Assembly (NCBI RefSeq): GCF_038404985.1
Contig: NZ_JBBKBA010000001.1
Span: 310,001 to 374,000 of the forward strand
Origin: Ferrovibrio sp. MS7
GTDB taxonomy: Bacteria; Pseudomonadota; Alphaproteobacteria; Ferrovibrionales; Ferrovibrionaceae
Direction of reading: 5' to 3'
Length of the DNA stretch: 64,000 nucleotides
The notes beneath the pieces were generated by a model that was not told where the DNA came from, did not search any database, and saw only the letters and a program-made list of their open reading frames with translations. Both the position numbers and the translations under genes were made by a program. Positions 34,233 through 42,976 of the stretch are shown here, piece by piece (within the stretch, counting starts at the first letter, position 1; every line of letters begins with the position of its first letter).

Positions 34233-34651
34233 CGCTTCAGACGGAAGCGCGGCAGCATCTGCGCTTCCGCGCCTGCCTCCCAGACCAGTTCGAGTTCAGT
34301 GCCGACCTGCAAAGTCTGCGGCGTTGCATCAATGACGTTGCTGACCAGCTTGACGCCGCCGCATGCCGGGAACTGCACCAGCACGACATTGTAGGGCAGG
34401 CTGCCGCGCACCTCCGGGTGCGCCGGATGATGCACCCAGGTATAGGTGAAAACCCGCATCGGGCCGCTGGCTGGGCGCCATTCATGGCGCTCGCTGTGAC
34501 AATGCGGGCAGATCGGCATTGGCGGATGGCGGAAGGCGCCGCAATCGCTGCAGGCCTGGAAACGCAGCGACTGCGCATTGCAATGCTGCCAGAAGGCGCG
34601 GTCATCCAGGGTGGGTTGCACCGCCGGCAGGCTGGTGGGCAGATAAGCCAT
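34229..34651 (-). CDS. DUF35 OB-fold zinc-ribbon protein, partner of a thiolase-like enzyme (first pair)
   Basis: A 140-residue protein with an N-terminal helix, a zinc ribbon (CSDC near residue 33 and CPHC near 47) and a C-terminal OB fold (RGSLPYNVVLVQFPACGGVK, later VGTELELVW). DUF35 proteins such as ChsH2 of mycobacteria bind acyl-CoA and form complexes with thiolase-like partners. The thiolase-like gene is directly upstream, with its stop 2 bp before this ATG; a GTG at 34657 would overlap that stop as GTGA. Confidence 0.88.
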   Translation of the reverse strand: MAYLPTSLPAVQPTLDDRAFWQHCNAQSLRFQACSDCGAFRHPPMPICPHCHSERHEWRPASGPMRVFTYTWVHHPAHPEVRGSLPYNVVLVQFPACGGVKLVSNVIDATPQTLQVGTELELVWEAGAEAQMLPRFRLKR

Positions 34652-34653
34652 GA

Positions 34654-35823
34654 TCACGCACTCCCGAGAATGATGCCGCTGGTCGGCGTGACACTAGGGC
34701 CGCCGCAGACCAGGCAGAGTTCCGCGTCCGGCACTTGCGACGTGGAGGAACCACGAATCTGCCGCACCCCTTCCAGCACCAGATTGAAGCCGTGGATATA
34801 GGCTTCCGCCATGTTGCCGCCAGACGTGTTCACCGGCAGGCTGCCGCCACGCTGGATATGGCCATCGGCAACGAAACGCCCGCCCTCGCCGCGTGGGCAG
34901 AAGCCGTAATCCTCCAGTGCCATCAGCACCGTGCAACTGAAAGCATCGTAAAGCTCGGCGACATCGATATCGGCGGCCGTGACACCGGCGCGGCGATAGA
35001 GATCGCCGGCAAGCTGTACTGCATTGGCCGAAGCATAGATGGGATCCGGCATGTTATGGCCGGCCAGCAGCCCCGTGCCCCAGCCCGGCTCACTGCCCTG
35101 GCCATAGGACAGGATCTGCACCGCCTCGCCTTTGAGATCGCGCGCCCGCTCCAGCGTGGTAACGATCACGGCACAGGCGCCATCGCTTTCCAGGCAGCAA
35201 TCATACAGGCCCAGCGGATCGGCGATCATGCGGGCATTGAGATAATCATCCATGGTCAGCCGGCGGTCGCGCATCACGGCATGCGGATTGCGGCTGGCAT
35301 TGTCGTAGGCCGAGAGCGAGATACGGCCAAGCTGCTCGCGCGTGGTGCCGAATTCCGCCATGTGTCGCCGGGTGAGCAAAGCCGCCATCTGCGGCGGTGC
35401 GAACAGGCCGAAGGGTGCAATGAAATTGCTGTCGGGCGTCCAGGGATGGAACTGGCCAAAGCGGAAATACTGGCCCTGGCAAAGGCCGCGATAGGCGACC
35501 ACATATTCCGCCATGCCGGATTGCACCGCTGCCGCCGCCTGTGCCACGGCACCACAGGCACCGCCGCCGCCACCGCCCCAGACCATCGACGCGAAACGGA
35601 GCTGCCGCGTGCCAAGCGTGGCATGCATCACGGATGGTTCGTTGCGGTCGCCGGAATAGGAAGCGAAGCCATCGATACGATCCGGCGCCAGGCCGGCATC
35701 GCGCGCGGCGCCCAGGATAGCACGGGCGGCAAGGTGAAATTCGCTGACCTCGGTGATGCCGCCCCATTTGGTGAATTCGGTATGACCAATACCGACGATG
35801 CAAGGTTGATTGGCGCTACTCAC
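34654..35823 (-). CDS. Thiolase-like (lipid-transfer/SCP-x type) protein, first pair
   Basis: A 389-residue thiolase-fold protein. It starts with IVGIGHTEFTKWGG and ends with the block GGSLPVNTSGGNMAEAYIHG, typical of the SCP-x/Ltp/DitF subgroup. In classical thiolases the nucleophilic cysteine lies in a C-A/S-S/T-G motif. The corresponding glycine-rich segment here, VWGGGGGGACGAVAQ, has a cysteine only at a shifted position. The subgroup includes Ltp2, a retro-aldolase with its DUF35 partner ChsH2. A GTG start at 35823 overlaps the hydratase stop. An aldolase acting on a hydroxyacyl-CoA is a reasonable alternative to a thiolase. Confidence 0.82.
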   Translation of the reverse strand: MSSANQPCIVGIGHTEFTKWGGITEVSEFHLAARAILGAARDAGLAPDRIDGFASYSGDRNEPSVMHATLGTRQLRFASMVWGGGGGGACGAVAQAAAAVQSGMAEYVVAYRGLCQGQYFRFGQFHPWTPDSNFIAPFGLFAPPQMAALLTRRHMAEFGTTREQLGRISLSAYDNASRNPHAVMRDRRLTMDDYLNARMIADPLGLYDCCLESDGACAVIVTTLERARDLKGEAVQILSYGQGSEPGWGTGLLAGHNMPDPIYASANAVQLAGDLYRRAGVTAADIDVAELYDAFSCTVLMALEDYGFCPRGEGGRFVADGHIQRGGSLPVNTSGGNMAEAYIHGFNLVLEGVRQIRGSSTSQVPDAELCLVCGGPSVTPTSGIILGSA

Positions 35824-36617
35824 TCCGCACTCCTTCGCGATCTGGGGGATGTTTGTTTCTTGCTTGTCGGCTTGTCGCCGAGAAAATTGCGCGTGCCGCT
35901 GCGGAATTCAGTACTATCGAAGGCGCCAAGCAAAAGCCGGCGCAGTTGCCGGCTTTCGCGCGGCAATTGCTGCGCCGCCAGCAAAACCGCCTTGGCCTTG
36001 GCATAGGCAGGGCCAGCGGCTGCAATGCAATCCGCAGCCAGGGCATCAACCCTGGCATCCAATCGCCGCAGCGGCACCACGTCATCCAGCAGGCCGACAC
36101 GCAAGGCTGCCTTTGCATCCAGCTTCTCGCCACGCAGGATCATGGCGCGCAGGGCCGGCAGGCCGGCGATATGCAGCAGATCGGCGGCTTCGGTTACAGG
36201 GTAGACCAAGCCACGCCGCACCGCCGTGATACCGAAGCTGGCCTTGGGCGAGCCGATGCGGAAATCGCAGCAGGCGGCAAGCGCCAAACCTGCGCCAAGG
36301 CAATGGCCCGGAATCGCGGCCATGCTGGCAAAAGGCAGCGCGCGGATATTGGCGAATACCTCGCGATAAAGATCATGATAGGCAGCAGCGCGCGGCGCAT
36401 CCTCGGCCAAAGCAGCGTATTCAGTGATATCGCCGCCGGCACAGAAGGCCAGATCGCCTTCGCCGCGCAGGCAAAGTACCGCCACATCGCGGCGTTTATG
36501 CAGCGACTTTATCGCGCGCAGCAGCTCGCCCCAGGATTTCTGGCTCAGCGCGTTCATGCGTTTCGGATTATCGAGCCGGATATCGGCCCGGCCATCGGCG
36601 ACGCTGAAATGGATCAT
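35820..36617 (-). CDS. Enoyl-CoA hydratase/isomerase family protein
   Basis: Crotonase-fold enzyme of 265 residues, expected to hydrate or isomerise an enoyl-CoA. The oxyanion-hole block LAFCAGGDITEYAAL is at about 54-68 and the second one ASMAAIPGHCLGAGLALAAC at about 97-116. The acidic residues usually found after the second block (E in GGxxE) are not obvious, since ITAVRRGLVYPVTEAADLLH follows, so the exact reaction is open. The ATG at 36617 overlaps the neighbouring DUF35 stop as ATGA. It sits between the two thiolase-like/DUF35 pairs. Confidence 0.85.
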   Translation of the reverse strand: MIHFSVADGRADIRLDNPKRMNALSQKSWGELLRAIKSLHKRRDVAVLCLRGEGDLAFCAGGDITEYAALAEDAPRAAAYHDLYREVFANIRALPFASMAAIPGHCLGAGLALAACCDFRIGSPKASFGITAVRRGLVYPVTEAADLLHIAGLPALRAMILRGEKLDAKAALRVGLLDDVVPLRRLDARVDALAADCIAAAGPAYAKAKAVLLAAQQLPRESRQLRRLLLGAFDSTEFRSGTRNFLGDKPTSKKQTSPRSRRSAE

Positions 36618-37054
36618 GCCGCCGCCTCCAGGCTGGCACCGAATAGCGGCCCATCGCTGTATTGCAGCACCACCAGCGAGATACGGCGGCCGATGGCGCT
36701 TGGCCCGTCATCGGGCAGCGGCTCCAGCAGCGGCAACATCAGGCGCAACCCGGCATCGAGATCGACCAGGGCCAGGCTATAGGGCGCCTCGATACGGAAG
36801 CGGCGCGGCACGATATGCACCGTGGTGTGGCTGTAGATGCGCCCGCCTGGCGGCAGGTCTTCCCAGGCCACCTGTTCCGACCAGCAATGCGGGCAGAAAT
36901 CCTTTGGCGGGAAACTCAGCTTGCCGCAGGCCTGGCAGCGTGTGGTGCAGAAACGGCCCTGCTCCAGCCCTTGCCAGAAAGGCTGGGTGATGGCGGAAAC
37001 GCGCGGCGGCATCGGGCGGGCATATTCGCGGCGATGAATGGCGAGCCGGGTCAT
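36614..37054 (-). CDS. DUF35 OB-fold zinc-ribbon protein, second pair
   Basis: A 146-residue DUF35 protein from the ATG at 37054, which overlaps the upstream thiolase-like stop as ATGA. The zinc ribbon is CQACGKLSFPPKDFCPHCWS (about 40-59) and the OB fold follows (GGRIYSHTTVHIVPRRFRIE, then PYSLALVDLDAGLRLMLPLL). It has the same architecture as the protein at 34229 but clearly different sequence, so the two pairs are not a recent duplication. Likely the acyl-CoA-binding partner of the protein encoded at 37051. Confidence 0.88.
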   Translation of the reverse strand: MTRLAIHRREYARPMPPRVSAITQPFWQGLEQGRFCTTRCQACGKLSFPPKDFCPHCWSEQVAWEDLPPGGRIYSHTTVHIVPRRFRIEAPYSLALVDLDAGLRLMLPLLEPLPDDGPSAIGRRISLVVLQYSDGPLFGASLEAAA

Positions 37055-38253
37055 CGCACCGCCTCCAGAATCTGCACCAAAGCGGCGTTGTATTTGCCCA
37101 ACTCGCAGACCGCCATGCCGAAACGGGCATCGCGCACCTGTCGTGCGCCGCCACGGCCAAGCAACTGCTCGCAAACCTCGACGATATCGTAAAGCGGCGT
37201 AGCCTCGGGTGGATGGCCGCGCGACATGGCACCGCCGGACGTATTCAAGGGAATACGGCCGCCGAGCGTGGTGTCGCCGGCCAGCGCAATCGCGGCGCCC
37301 TGGCCCGGCGCGGCAAAGCCCAGCGCCTCGCTGGCCAGAGCCTCGACGATGGTGCAGGGCGCATAGATTTCCGCGAGGTCGATATCCTCGCGGCTGATCC
37401 CGGCCATGGCGAGAGCACGGTCGAAGGCGATGCGGGCCGTCTGGTAATACAGCGGCTGGCCGGCCTGATCATCAAGCTGATGCAGGCCTTCATGCTGGAA
37501 ACCACGGCCGCGCAGCAGCAGATAGGGCTTGCCCAGGCTGCGCGCCACCTCGGCATCGGCCAGCACCAGGCAGACGGCGCCATCGGCACGGCCCGGCACT
37601 TCCAGCAAACCAAGCGGGCTGACGATCAGGCGCTGCGCCAGGATGGTATCGACATCGATTGGGTCGCTGAACTGGGCCAGTGGATTGAGTGCGGCATGGC
37701 GACGGTTCTTCACCGCGATATGCGCCAGTTGGCGCCGCGTGACACCATGGTCATGCATGTAGCGCTGCGCATCCATGGCATACCAGGCAATCGGCACGCA
37801 GCCGAACACGGACTGGAAATTGATATCGCCGGTCAGCCGGATGCTGTTTTCAAGATGCAGATCGGTTGGCGTACCAGTCTCGAAATGCGCCGCCACGGCC
37901 AACGCAACACGGGCCTGGCCAGAGCGGATCTGCTGCGCCGCCTGATCGAAAGTATGGCCGCCAGTCATGCCGTTGCCGATCACTTCCAGCGTCACCGCCC
38001 GCGTCGGCAGCCGCAGGTAATTGGCCAGGAAGGTGTTGAAATATCCCTGGCGCGCATAGGCGCCCGGGAAAGCCACCACCAATGCCTCGATATCCTTCCG
38101 CTCCAGGCCGGCATCGCGCACCGCCTGGCGGATCACCCGGGCGCCGAATTCATGCTCCATCGGGCCGATGCCGGCATCATTCGCCGCGCCGGCAGGGGCT
38201 TCATAGCGCCCGACCGGCGTGGCGGCATAGCCGATGATTGCAACGTCACGCAC
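37051..38253 (-). CDS. Thiolase-like (lipid-transfer/SCP-x type) protein, second pair
   Basis: A 400-residue thiolase-fold protein with a GTG start at 38253. Where classical thiolases have the nucleophilic Cys it reads LEVIGNGMTGGHTFDQAAQQ, with no cysteine at all. The C-terminal block LGGRIPLNTSGGAMSRGHPP retains the histidine loop of the fold. This pattern, together with its DUF35 partner, matches retro-aldolase-type Ltp2 proteins better than true thiolases. The enzyme would cleave the carbon chain of the CoA thioester produced by the ligase and hydratase. Confidence 0.83.
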   Translation of the reverse strand: MRDVAIIGYAATPVGRYEAPAGAANDAGIGPMEHEFGARVIRQAVRDAGLERKDIEALVVAFPGAYARQGYFNTFLANYLRLPTRAVTLEVIGNGMTGGHTFDQAAQQIRSGQARVALAVAAHFETGTPTDLHLENSIRLTGDINFQSVFGCVPIAWYAMDAQRYMHDHGVTRRQLAHIAVKNRRHAALNPLAQFSDPIDVDTILAQRLIVSPLGLLEVPGRADGAVCLVLADAEVARSLGKPYLLLRGRGFQHEGLHQLDDQAGQPLYYQTARIAFDRALAMAGISREDIDLAEIYAPCTIVEALASEALGFAAPGQGAAIALAGDTTLGGRIPLNTSGGAMSRGHPPEATPLYDIVEVCEQLLGRGGARQVRDARFGMAVCELGKYNAALVQILEAVR

Positions 38254-38275
38254 GCGCCTGCTCCCTTGCCAGCAC

Positions 38276-39916
38276 TTACTGAGCCGCCGCCAGTTTCTTG
38301 GCGCGATCCTGGTCGCGCAGCGTGCGGCGCAGGATCTTGCCCGTGGTGGTCATCGGGAAATCGGTGACGAATTCGATTTCGCGCGGATACTGATAGGCCG
38401 CCAGATGCTTGCGCACATGTTCCTGGATCGAACGGATCAGGTCGTCGCTGCCGCTCTCGCCTTCGCGCAGCTTCACGAAGGCCTTGACGATTTCGCCGCG
38501 CACCTTGTCCGGGCTGCCGACCACCGCAACCAGCGCCACCGCCGGGTGGCGCATGATGCATTCCTCGATCTCGGTCGGCCCGATACGGTAGGCGCCGCTG
38601 GAAATGATGTCGTCGTCGCGGCCCTGGAACCAGAAATAGCCATCGTCGTCCTTGTAGCCGACATCGCCGGTGAGCAGCCAATCGCCCTTGAATTTCTTCG
38701 CCGTGCCTTCCGGATTCTTCCAGTAGCCGAGGAAGAAGATCGGATCCGGGCCGCGCGCCGCCAGCACGCCGGGCTTGCCCGGCGGCAGGATGTTGCCCTC
38801 CTCGTCCAGCACCTCGACATGGTGGCCCGGAATCGGGCGCCCCATCGAGCCGGCCCGCGCCGGCATCACGATGGCGCAATTGCCGGTGAGCAGGTTGGCC
38901 TCGGTCTGGCCCCAGAATTCGTTGATCACCAGGCCGAATACCTCGCGGCCCCATTCCAGGGTTTCCGCACCCAGCGCCTCGCCACCGCTGGCAATCGAGC
39001 GCATGTTGAGCTTGAAGCGGCTCGGGTTCGGCACCTGGCGCATCATCTTCAGGGCCGTCGGCGGCATGAAGGAATTGCGGACATTGTGATCCGCAATCAG
39101 TTTCAGCGCCTGCTCCGGATCGTATTTGCGGAAGCGATGCGCCACCACCGGCATGCCGCATTGCCAGCTCGGGAACAGCGCGTCGAACAAGCCGCCGCCC
39201 CAAGCCCAGTCAGCCGGCGTCCAGAAGCAATCGCCCTTGTGCGGGAAGAAGTCATGGGTGAAGGAGATTGCCGGCCGGTGCGCAAACAGAAACCGGTGGG
39301 CATGCAAGGCGCCCTTCGGATTGCCGGTGGTGCCGGAGGTATAGATGATGATGGCCGGATCTTCGGCATGGGTATCCAGCGGCGTGAGCTGGTCCGAAGA
39401 GCGCGACAGCAGATCCCAGAATTCCAGATCCGGCGACGTGCCCAGCGGCTGCGTGACGATGATGTGCTTCAGGGCCGGCAACTGGTCGCGGATCTGCAGC
39501 ACCTTGTGCACGTTCTCGCCATCGGTGACCACCACCTTGGCTTCGCTATTCGAGAGCCGGAAAACCAGACCATCGGGTCCGAACTGGGTGAACAGCGGCA
39601 GCGAGATGATGCCGGTCTTGAAGCAGGCGGTATGGGTGATGGCAGTTTCAGGCCGCTGCGACAGGATGATGCCGACGCGGTCGCCACGCTGCAGGCCGAG
39701 GCCGAGCAGGGCATTGCCGAGCTGGTTGGAATAGCGCTTGATCTGCTGGAAGGTATATTCCTTCACTGAACCGTCGATATCGACATAGATCAGCGCCACA
39801 CGCGACGGATCGTCGGCATGGCGGTCGCAGATTTCCACGCCCATATTGTAGCGTTCCGGAACCTGCCAGCGGAAGTTGTTGTAGATTTCGTCGTAAGTCT
39901 TGGCATTGCCGAACAT
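38276..39916 (-). CDS. Acyl-CoA synthetase, medium-chain (ACSM) type
   Basis: AMP-forming acid-CoA ligase of 546 residues. The P-loop-like signature is IIIYTSGTTGNPKGALHAHR near 195-214. FWGQTEANLL is the A5 motif, GDVGYKDDDGYFWFQGRDDD the A7/A8 region, and the catalytic lysine lies in TTTGKILRRTLRDQD. The N-terminus FGNAKTYDEIYNNFRWQVPE and the overall form resemble ACSM ligases, which activate medium-chain and aromatic acids. It starts 18 bp after the DctM stop, so the acid imported by the TRAP system is very likely its substrate. Confidence 0.92.
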   Translation of the reverse strand: MFGNAKTYDEIYNNFRWQVPERYNMGVEICDRHADDPSRVALIYVDIDGSVKEYTFQQIKRYSNQLGNALLGLGLQRGDRVGIILSQRPETAITHTACFKTGIISLPLFTQFGPDGLVFRLSNSEAKVVVTDGENVHKVLQIRDQLPALKHIIVTQPLGTSPDLEFWDLLSRSSDQLTPLDTHAEDPAIIIYTSGTTGNPKGALHAHRFLFAHRPAISFTHDFFPHKGDCFWTPADWAWGGGLFDALFPSWQCGMPVVAHRFRKYDPEQALKLIADHNVRNSFMPPTALKMMRQVPNPSRFKLNMRSIASGGEALGAETLEWGREVFGLVINEFWGQTEANLLTGNCAIVMPARAGSMGRPIPGHHVEVLDEEGNILPPGKPGVLAARGPDPIFFLGYWKNPEGTAKKFKGDWLLTGDVGYKDDDGYFWFQGRDDDIISSGAYRIGPTEIEECIMRHPAVALVAVVGSPDKVRGEIVKAFVKLREGESGSDDLIRSIQEHVRKHLAAYQYPREIEFVTDFPMTTTGKILRRTLRDQDRAKKLAAAQ

Positions 39917-39934
39917 GATTTCACTCCGGGGACA

Positions 39935-41242
39935 TCAGGTTGAAGTGCGCAGCACCGTCGTGATTTCGGGAAACACGATCAGGATGCCGATAACGATGAT
40001 CTCGAGCAGGATGAAGAAGCCGCAGCCACGGAAGATTTCACCGAGTGGTATCGATGGCGCGACATTCTTGACCACGAAGGCATTCAGCCCCACCGGCGGC
40101 GTGAGGCAGCCGATCTCCACCGTCTTGGTGACGATGATGCCGAACCAGATCGGATCGATGCCGGCCTGTTTGATCACCGGAAACACGATCGGCATGGTGA
40201 GCAGGATCATCGAGATACCATCCACGAACATGCCGAGGATGATGTAGGGCACCAGCAGGATCAGCAGCAGCAGCAGCCGGTTATCGGTGAACGACACCAT
40301 CCAGGCGGCAAAGCGGGTTGGAATCTGCGTAGTGGATAGGCCCAGGCTGAAAAGCCCGGCGCCGATGATCAGCAGGAAGATCGCCGCCGTAGCGGAGCCG
40401 GTTTCGCGCAGCCCCTCGGCCAGCAGCGCCTTGCGGTTCTTGCTGCGACGGGCGGCGATCAGCAGCGCGATTAGGGCTCCGACGGCCGCGGATTCGGTTG
40501 GCGTGGCGATACCGAGATAGATCGTGCCCATCACCACGGCAAATAGCAGCATCACCTCCCAGGAGGAGAAAGCGACCCGGAACGCGCCTCTGACGCCGAG
40601 TTTCTCGCGCCGCTCGGCGCGCGGCGCCAGTTCCGGCTTCCATTGCGTGATGCCCCAGATGCCGATGGCATAGATCGCCGCCGTAACCAGGCCGGGCAGG
40701 ATGGCGGCGAGCAGCAGGTCGACCATCGAAGCCTGGGTGACGATGGCATAAATCACCAGGATGCCGCTCGGCGGAATCAGCACGCCCAGCGTACCGCCAG
40801 CGGCGACGCAACCGGCGGCCAGGCGCGGCGCATAGCCACGCTTGAGCATTTCCGGCATCGCGACACGGCCCATGGTGGAGGCAGTGGCGACGCTGGAACC
40901 GCAGACCATGGCGAAGGCAGCGCAGCCGAAAACGGTGGCGATGGCGAGGCCGCCTGAGATATGGCCGATCAGCTTTTCAGCCGCCGCGAATGCCTTTTCC
41001 GAGATGCCACTGACAAAGGCCATATGGCCCATGAACAGAAACAGCGGCAAGACGATGTAAGAGAGGTTGGCGGTATAGGAATAGGTGAAGGTGGAGAGCA
41101 GGAATTCCAGCGGCATGAAGCCACGCGTCATCGCCAGGCCGGAAATGCCGGAGATGGCCAGCGCCAGTCCAATCGGTGTGCCGATCAGCAGCAGCACGCC
41201 GAGGAAGGCGATCATCAGAATGCCAGCGGTAGTGATGTCCAT
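39935..41242 (-). CDS. TRAP transporter large permease, DctM type
   Basis: Sodium-dependent membrane subunit of a TRAP importer, 435 residues with about a dozen hydrophobic helices starting ILMIAFLGVLLLIGTPIGLA. The DctM blocks GAAFAMVCGSSVATASTMG-like (CAAFAMVCGSSVATAS), AAGGTLGVLIPPSGILVIYA and VEIGCLTPPVGLNAFVVKN are all present. These carry the glycine/serine loops that bind Na+ and substrate. It lies between the small permease and the CoA ligase. Confidence 0.95.
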   Translation of the reverse strand: MDITTAGILMIAFLGVLLLIGTPIGLALAISGISGLAMTRGFMPLEFLLSTFTYSYTANLSYIVLPLFLFMGHMAFVSGISEKAFAAAEKLIGHISGGLAIATVFGCAAFAMVCGSSVATASTMGRVAMPEMLKRGYAPRLAAGCVAAGGTLGVLIPPSGILVIYAIVTQASMVDLLLAAILPGLVTAAIYAIGIWGITQWKPELAPRAERREKLGVRGAFRVAFSSWEVMLLFAVVMGTIYLGIATPTESAAVGALIALLIAARRSKNRKALLAEGLRETGSATAAIFLLIIGAGLFSLGLSTTQIPTRFAAWMVSFTDNRLLLLLILLVPYIILGMFVDGISMILLTMPIVFPVIKQAGIDPIWFGIIVTKTVEIGCLTPPVGLNAFVVKNVAPSIPLGEIFRGCGFFILLEIIVIGILIVFPEITTVLRTST

Positions 41243-41281
41243 GATGGCGTTTTCTCGGGCAATGGGTCTATTGAGGGGAAA

Positions 41282-41782
41282 TCAGGCGGAGCGGACGGCG
41301 GCGGCGTGGCCGAGACTGGCGAGCGCTTCAAGCAGCAATTGCAGGGTCAATGTGGCCCAGCCAAAGGCGATCAGCACGCGCGCCGGCCAGATCGGGAATG
41401 GCACCACGCCATAATCCACCTCCCATTCCAGCAATGAATCGATCGCCTTGATCCAGGAGAGATAGCAAAGCAGACCGATGGCTATGGCCGAGAGCAGCAT
41501 GGCAATGCCATGCAGCAGATGATTCGCCCGCACCGATAATAAGCGGATCAAAATGTCGACATTGAAATTCGCCTTGTCGGCCTGCGCCCCGCCCAGTCCG
41601 AAGAAAATGAGCGTCACCAGCATCACCACGGCAAGTTCGCTGGCGCCCTGGATCGAGAAGCCAAGCACCGACCGGCAAAAGATATCGGCCAGGATGGCCA
41701 CCATCATCAGGCCAGTGGCGATGCCGGACCATACCGCCAGCAAGCGATTGGCATTCGACACCCAGGACAGAATCTGAGTCAT
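41282..41782 (-). CDS. TRAP transporter small permease, DctQ type
   Basis: A 166-residue membrane protein with four predicted helices (for example LAVWSGIATGLMMVAILADI and LLHGIAMLLSAIAIGLLCYL). The central segment IFFGLGGAQADKANFNVDIL is characteristic of DctQ proteins. It forms the membrane domain together with DctM. It follows the periplasmic receptor gene after a strong hairpin. Confidence 0.93.
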   Translation of the reverse strand: MTQILSWVSNANRLLAVWSGIATGLMMVAILADIFCRSVLGFSIQGASELAVVMLVTLIFFGLGGAQADKANFNVDILIRLLSVRANHLLHGIAMLLSAIAIGLLCYLSWIKAIDSLLEWEVDYGVVPFPIWPARVLIAFGWATLTLQLLLEALASLGHAAAVRSA

Positions 41783-41806
41783 TGCGGAACCTCGGGGGCA
41801 GGGAAA

Positions 41807-41835
41807 TGGCCGGCCGGCGCAGTGCCGGCCGGCCA
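41807..41835. other. Strong intercistronic hairpin between the TRAP receptor and permease genes
   Basis: GGCCGGCCGGC (41808-41818) pairs with GCCGGCCGGCC (41824-41834) across a five-base loop, with a further T-A pair outside. No T run follows, so it is not a classical terminator. Hairpins at this point in transporter operons usually protect or partly terminate the upstream message so that the receptor is made in excess. That function is inferred. Confidence 0.65.
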
Positions 41836-41841
41836 GCAGGG

Positions 41842-42936
41842 TCAGGACTTCGGCGCCGTAACGCGGGTCAGGCCCGGCCTATGCGTGGAGGTCTTGTTGT
41901 ACTTCTCCACCAGCGCCAGATATTGATCCAGCAGCTCCTTGCCATCGACGCCGGCTTCCTTGGCTACGGCATACCATTCCTTCCACAGCTCGCTGCCGAT
42001 GGTGTCGCGCATCTGCTTGGTATCGGCGTCGCTGAAGCTGGAAACCTGGAGCTGACCGGCGGCAACCCGCACCGCCACCTTCTTCGCCGCACTGTCGAAC
42101 ACTTCGTCGACGAATTTCAGATATTGCTCCGGCACTTCCTTGGCGACATCGAGCATCACCTTCTGGGTATCCGCATCCAGGCTGTTGAAGGTCTTGAGGC
42201 TGACCGCCGTCAGCGCCATGGCATAGACGCCCATGCGGCCGATATCGCTGGCGTATTTCGCCACTTCATGCAGGCCGGAATCGACGCCAGTATCGAACGG
42301 CGCACCAGACATGGCGTCGACCACGCCGCGCTGCATGCCTTCCACCGCATCCGGCCACGGTATCGCCAGAGTGGAGGCACCAAGCTTGTTCAGCGCATCG
42401 CCGATGCCAAGCACGGCGCGGACCTTGAGGCCCTTGATATCCGCCGGCTTCAGCAGCGGCTTGTTCGACCAGATGGTATTTTCGCCGAAGCCCATGGCAT
42501 AGAGCAGCCGCAGATTCTTGCTCTCGAATTCCTTGCGCAGCGCGGCATTGGCGCCATAAAGCTCGGTGAAAGCGCGGGTGGCGGTGTCCACCCGGTCGGT
42601 GGTGAACGGCAGCGTCACCTGGCTCAACGGATAATTCTTGCGGTTATAGGCCGTGGGCGCACCCATGCCGATATCCGCCGCACCGCCGCTGATACCCGGC
42701 ATCACGTCGGACGCCTTGAGCAGCGAGCCGCCGTAATAGGTTTCGAACTTCACCTTGCCGTTGGTGCGCTTTTCCACTTCACCCATGAACCATTTGTCGG
42801 CGCGGGTGACGGCATAGACGTCGGTGAGATAGGTGGCATAGACCAGCTTGCGCTGCGCCTGGGCATCATTGTGATAGCCGAAAGTTGCCAATGCCGCTGC
42901 GGCAAGGGGCAACATGCGGAGTACGAGACGCTTCAT
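41842..42936 (-). CDS. TRAP transporter substrate-binding protein, DctP type
   Basis: Periplasmic receptor of 364 residues from the ATG at 42936. A Sec signal peptide (LVLRMLPLAAAALATFGYHN, ending AQA) is followed by RKLVYATYLTDVYAVTRADK. The segment KPADIKGLKVRAVLGIGDAL carries the arginine that in DctP proteins usually grips the ligand's carboxylate. It is followed by the hairpin and the two permease genes, so the TRAP system is complete. The carboxylic acid it binds is probably what the downstream CoA pathway degrades. Confidence 0.92.
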   Translation of the reverse strand: MKRLVLRMLPLAAAALATFGYHNDAQAQRKLVYATYLTDVYAVTRADKWFMGEVEKRTNGKVKFETYYGGSLLKASDVMPGISGGAADIGMGAPTAYNRKNYPLSQVTLPFTTDRVDTATRAFTELYGANAALRKEFESKNLRLLYAMGFGENTIWSNKPLLKPADIKGLKVRAVLGIGDALNKLGASTLAIPWPDAVEGMQRGVVDAMSGAPFDTGVDSGLHEVAKYASDIGRMGVYAMALTAVSLKTFNSLDADTQKVMLDVAKEVPEQYLKFVDEVFDSAAKKVAVRVAAGQLQVSSFSDADTKQMRDTIGSELWKEWYAVAKEAGVDGKELLDQYLALVEKYNKTSTHRPGLTRVTAPKS

Positions 42937-42976
42937 GATTTCCTCCTGATTTGGTTCTTGTTGTGTTGTGAAAGAG

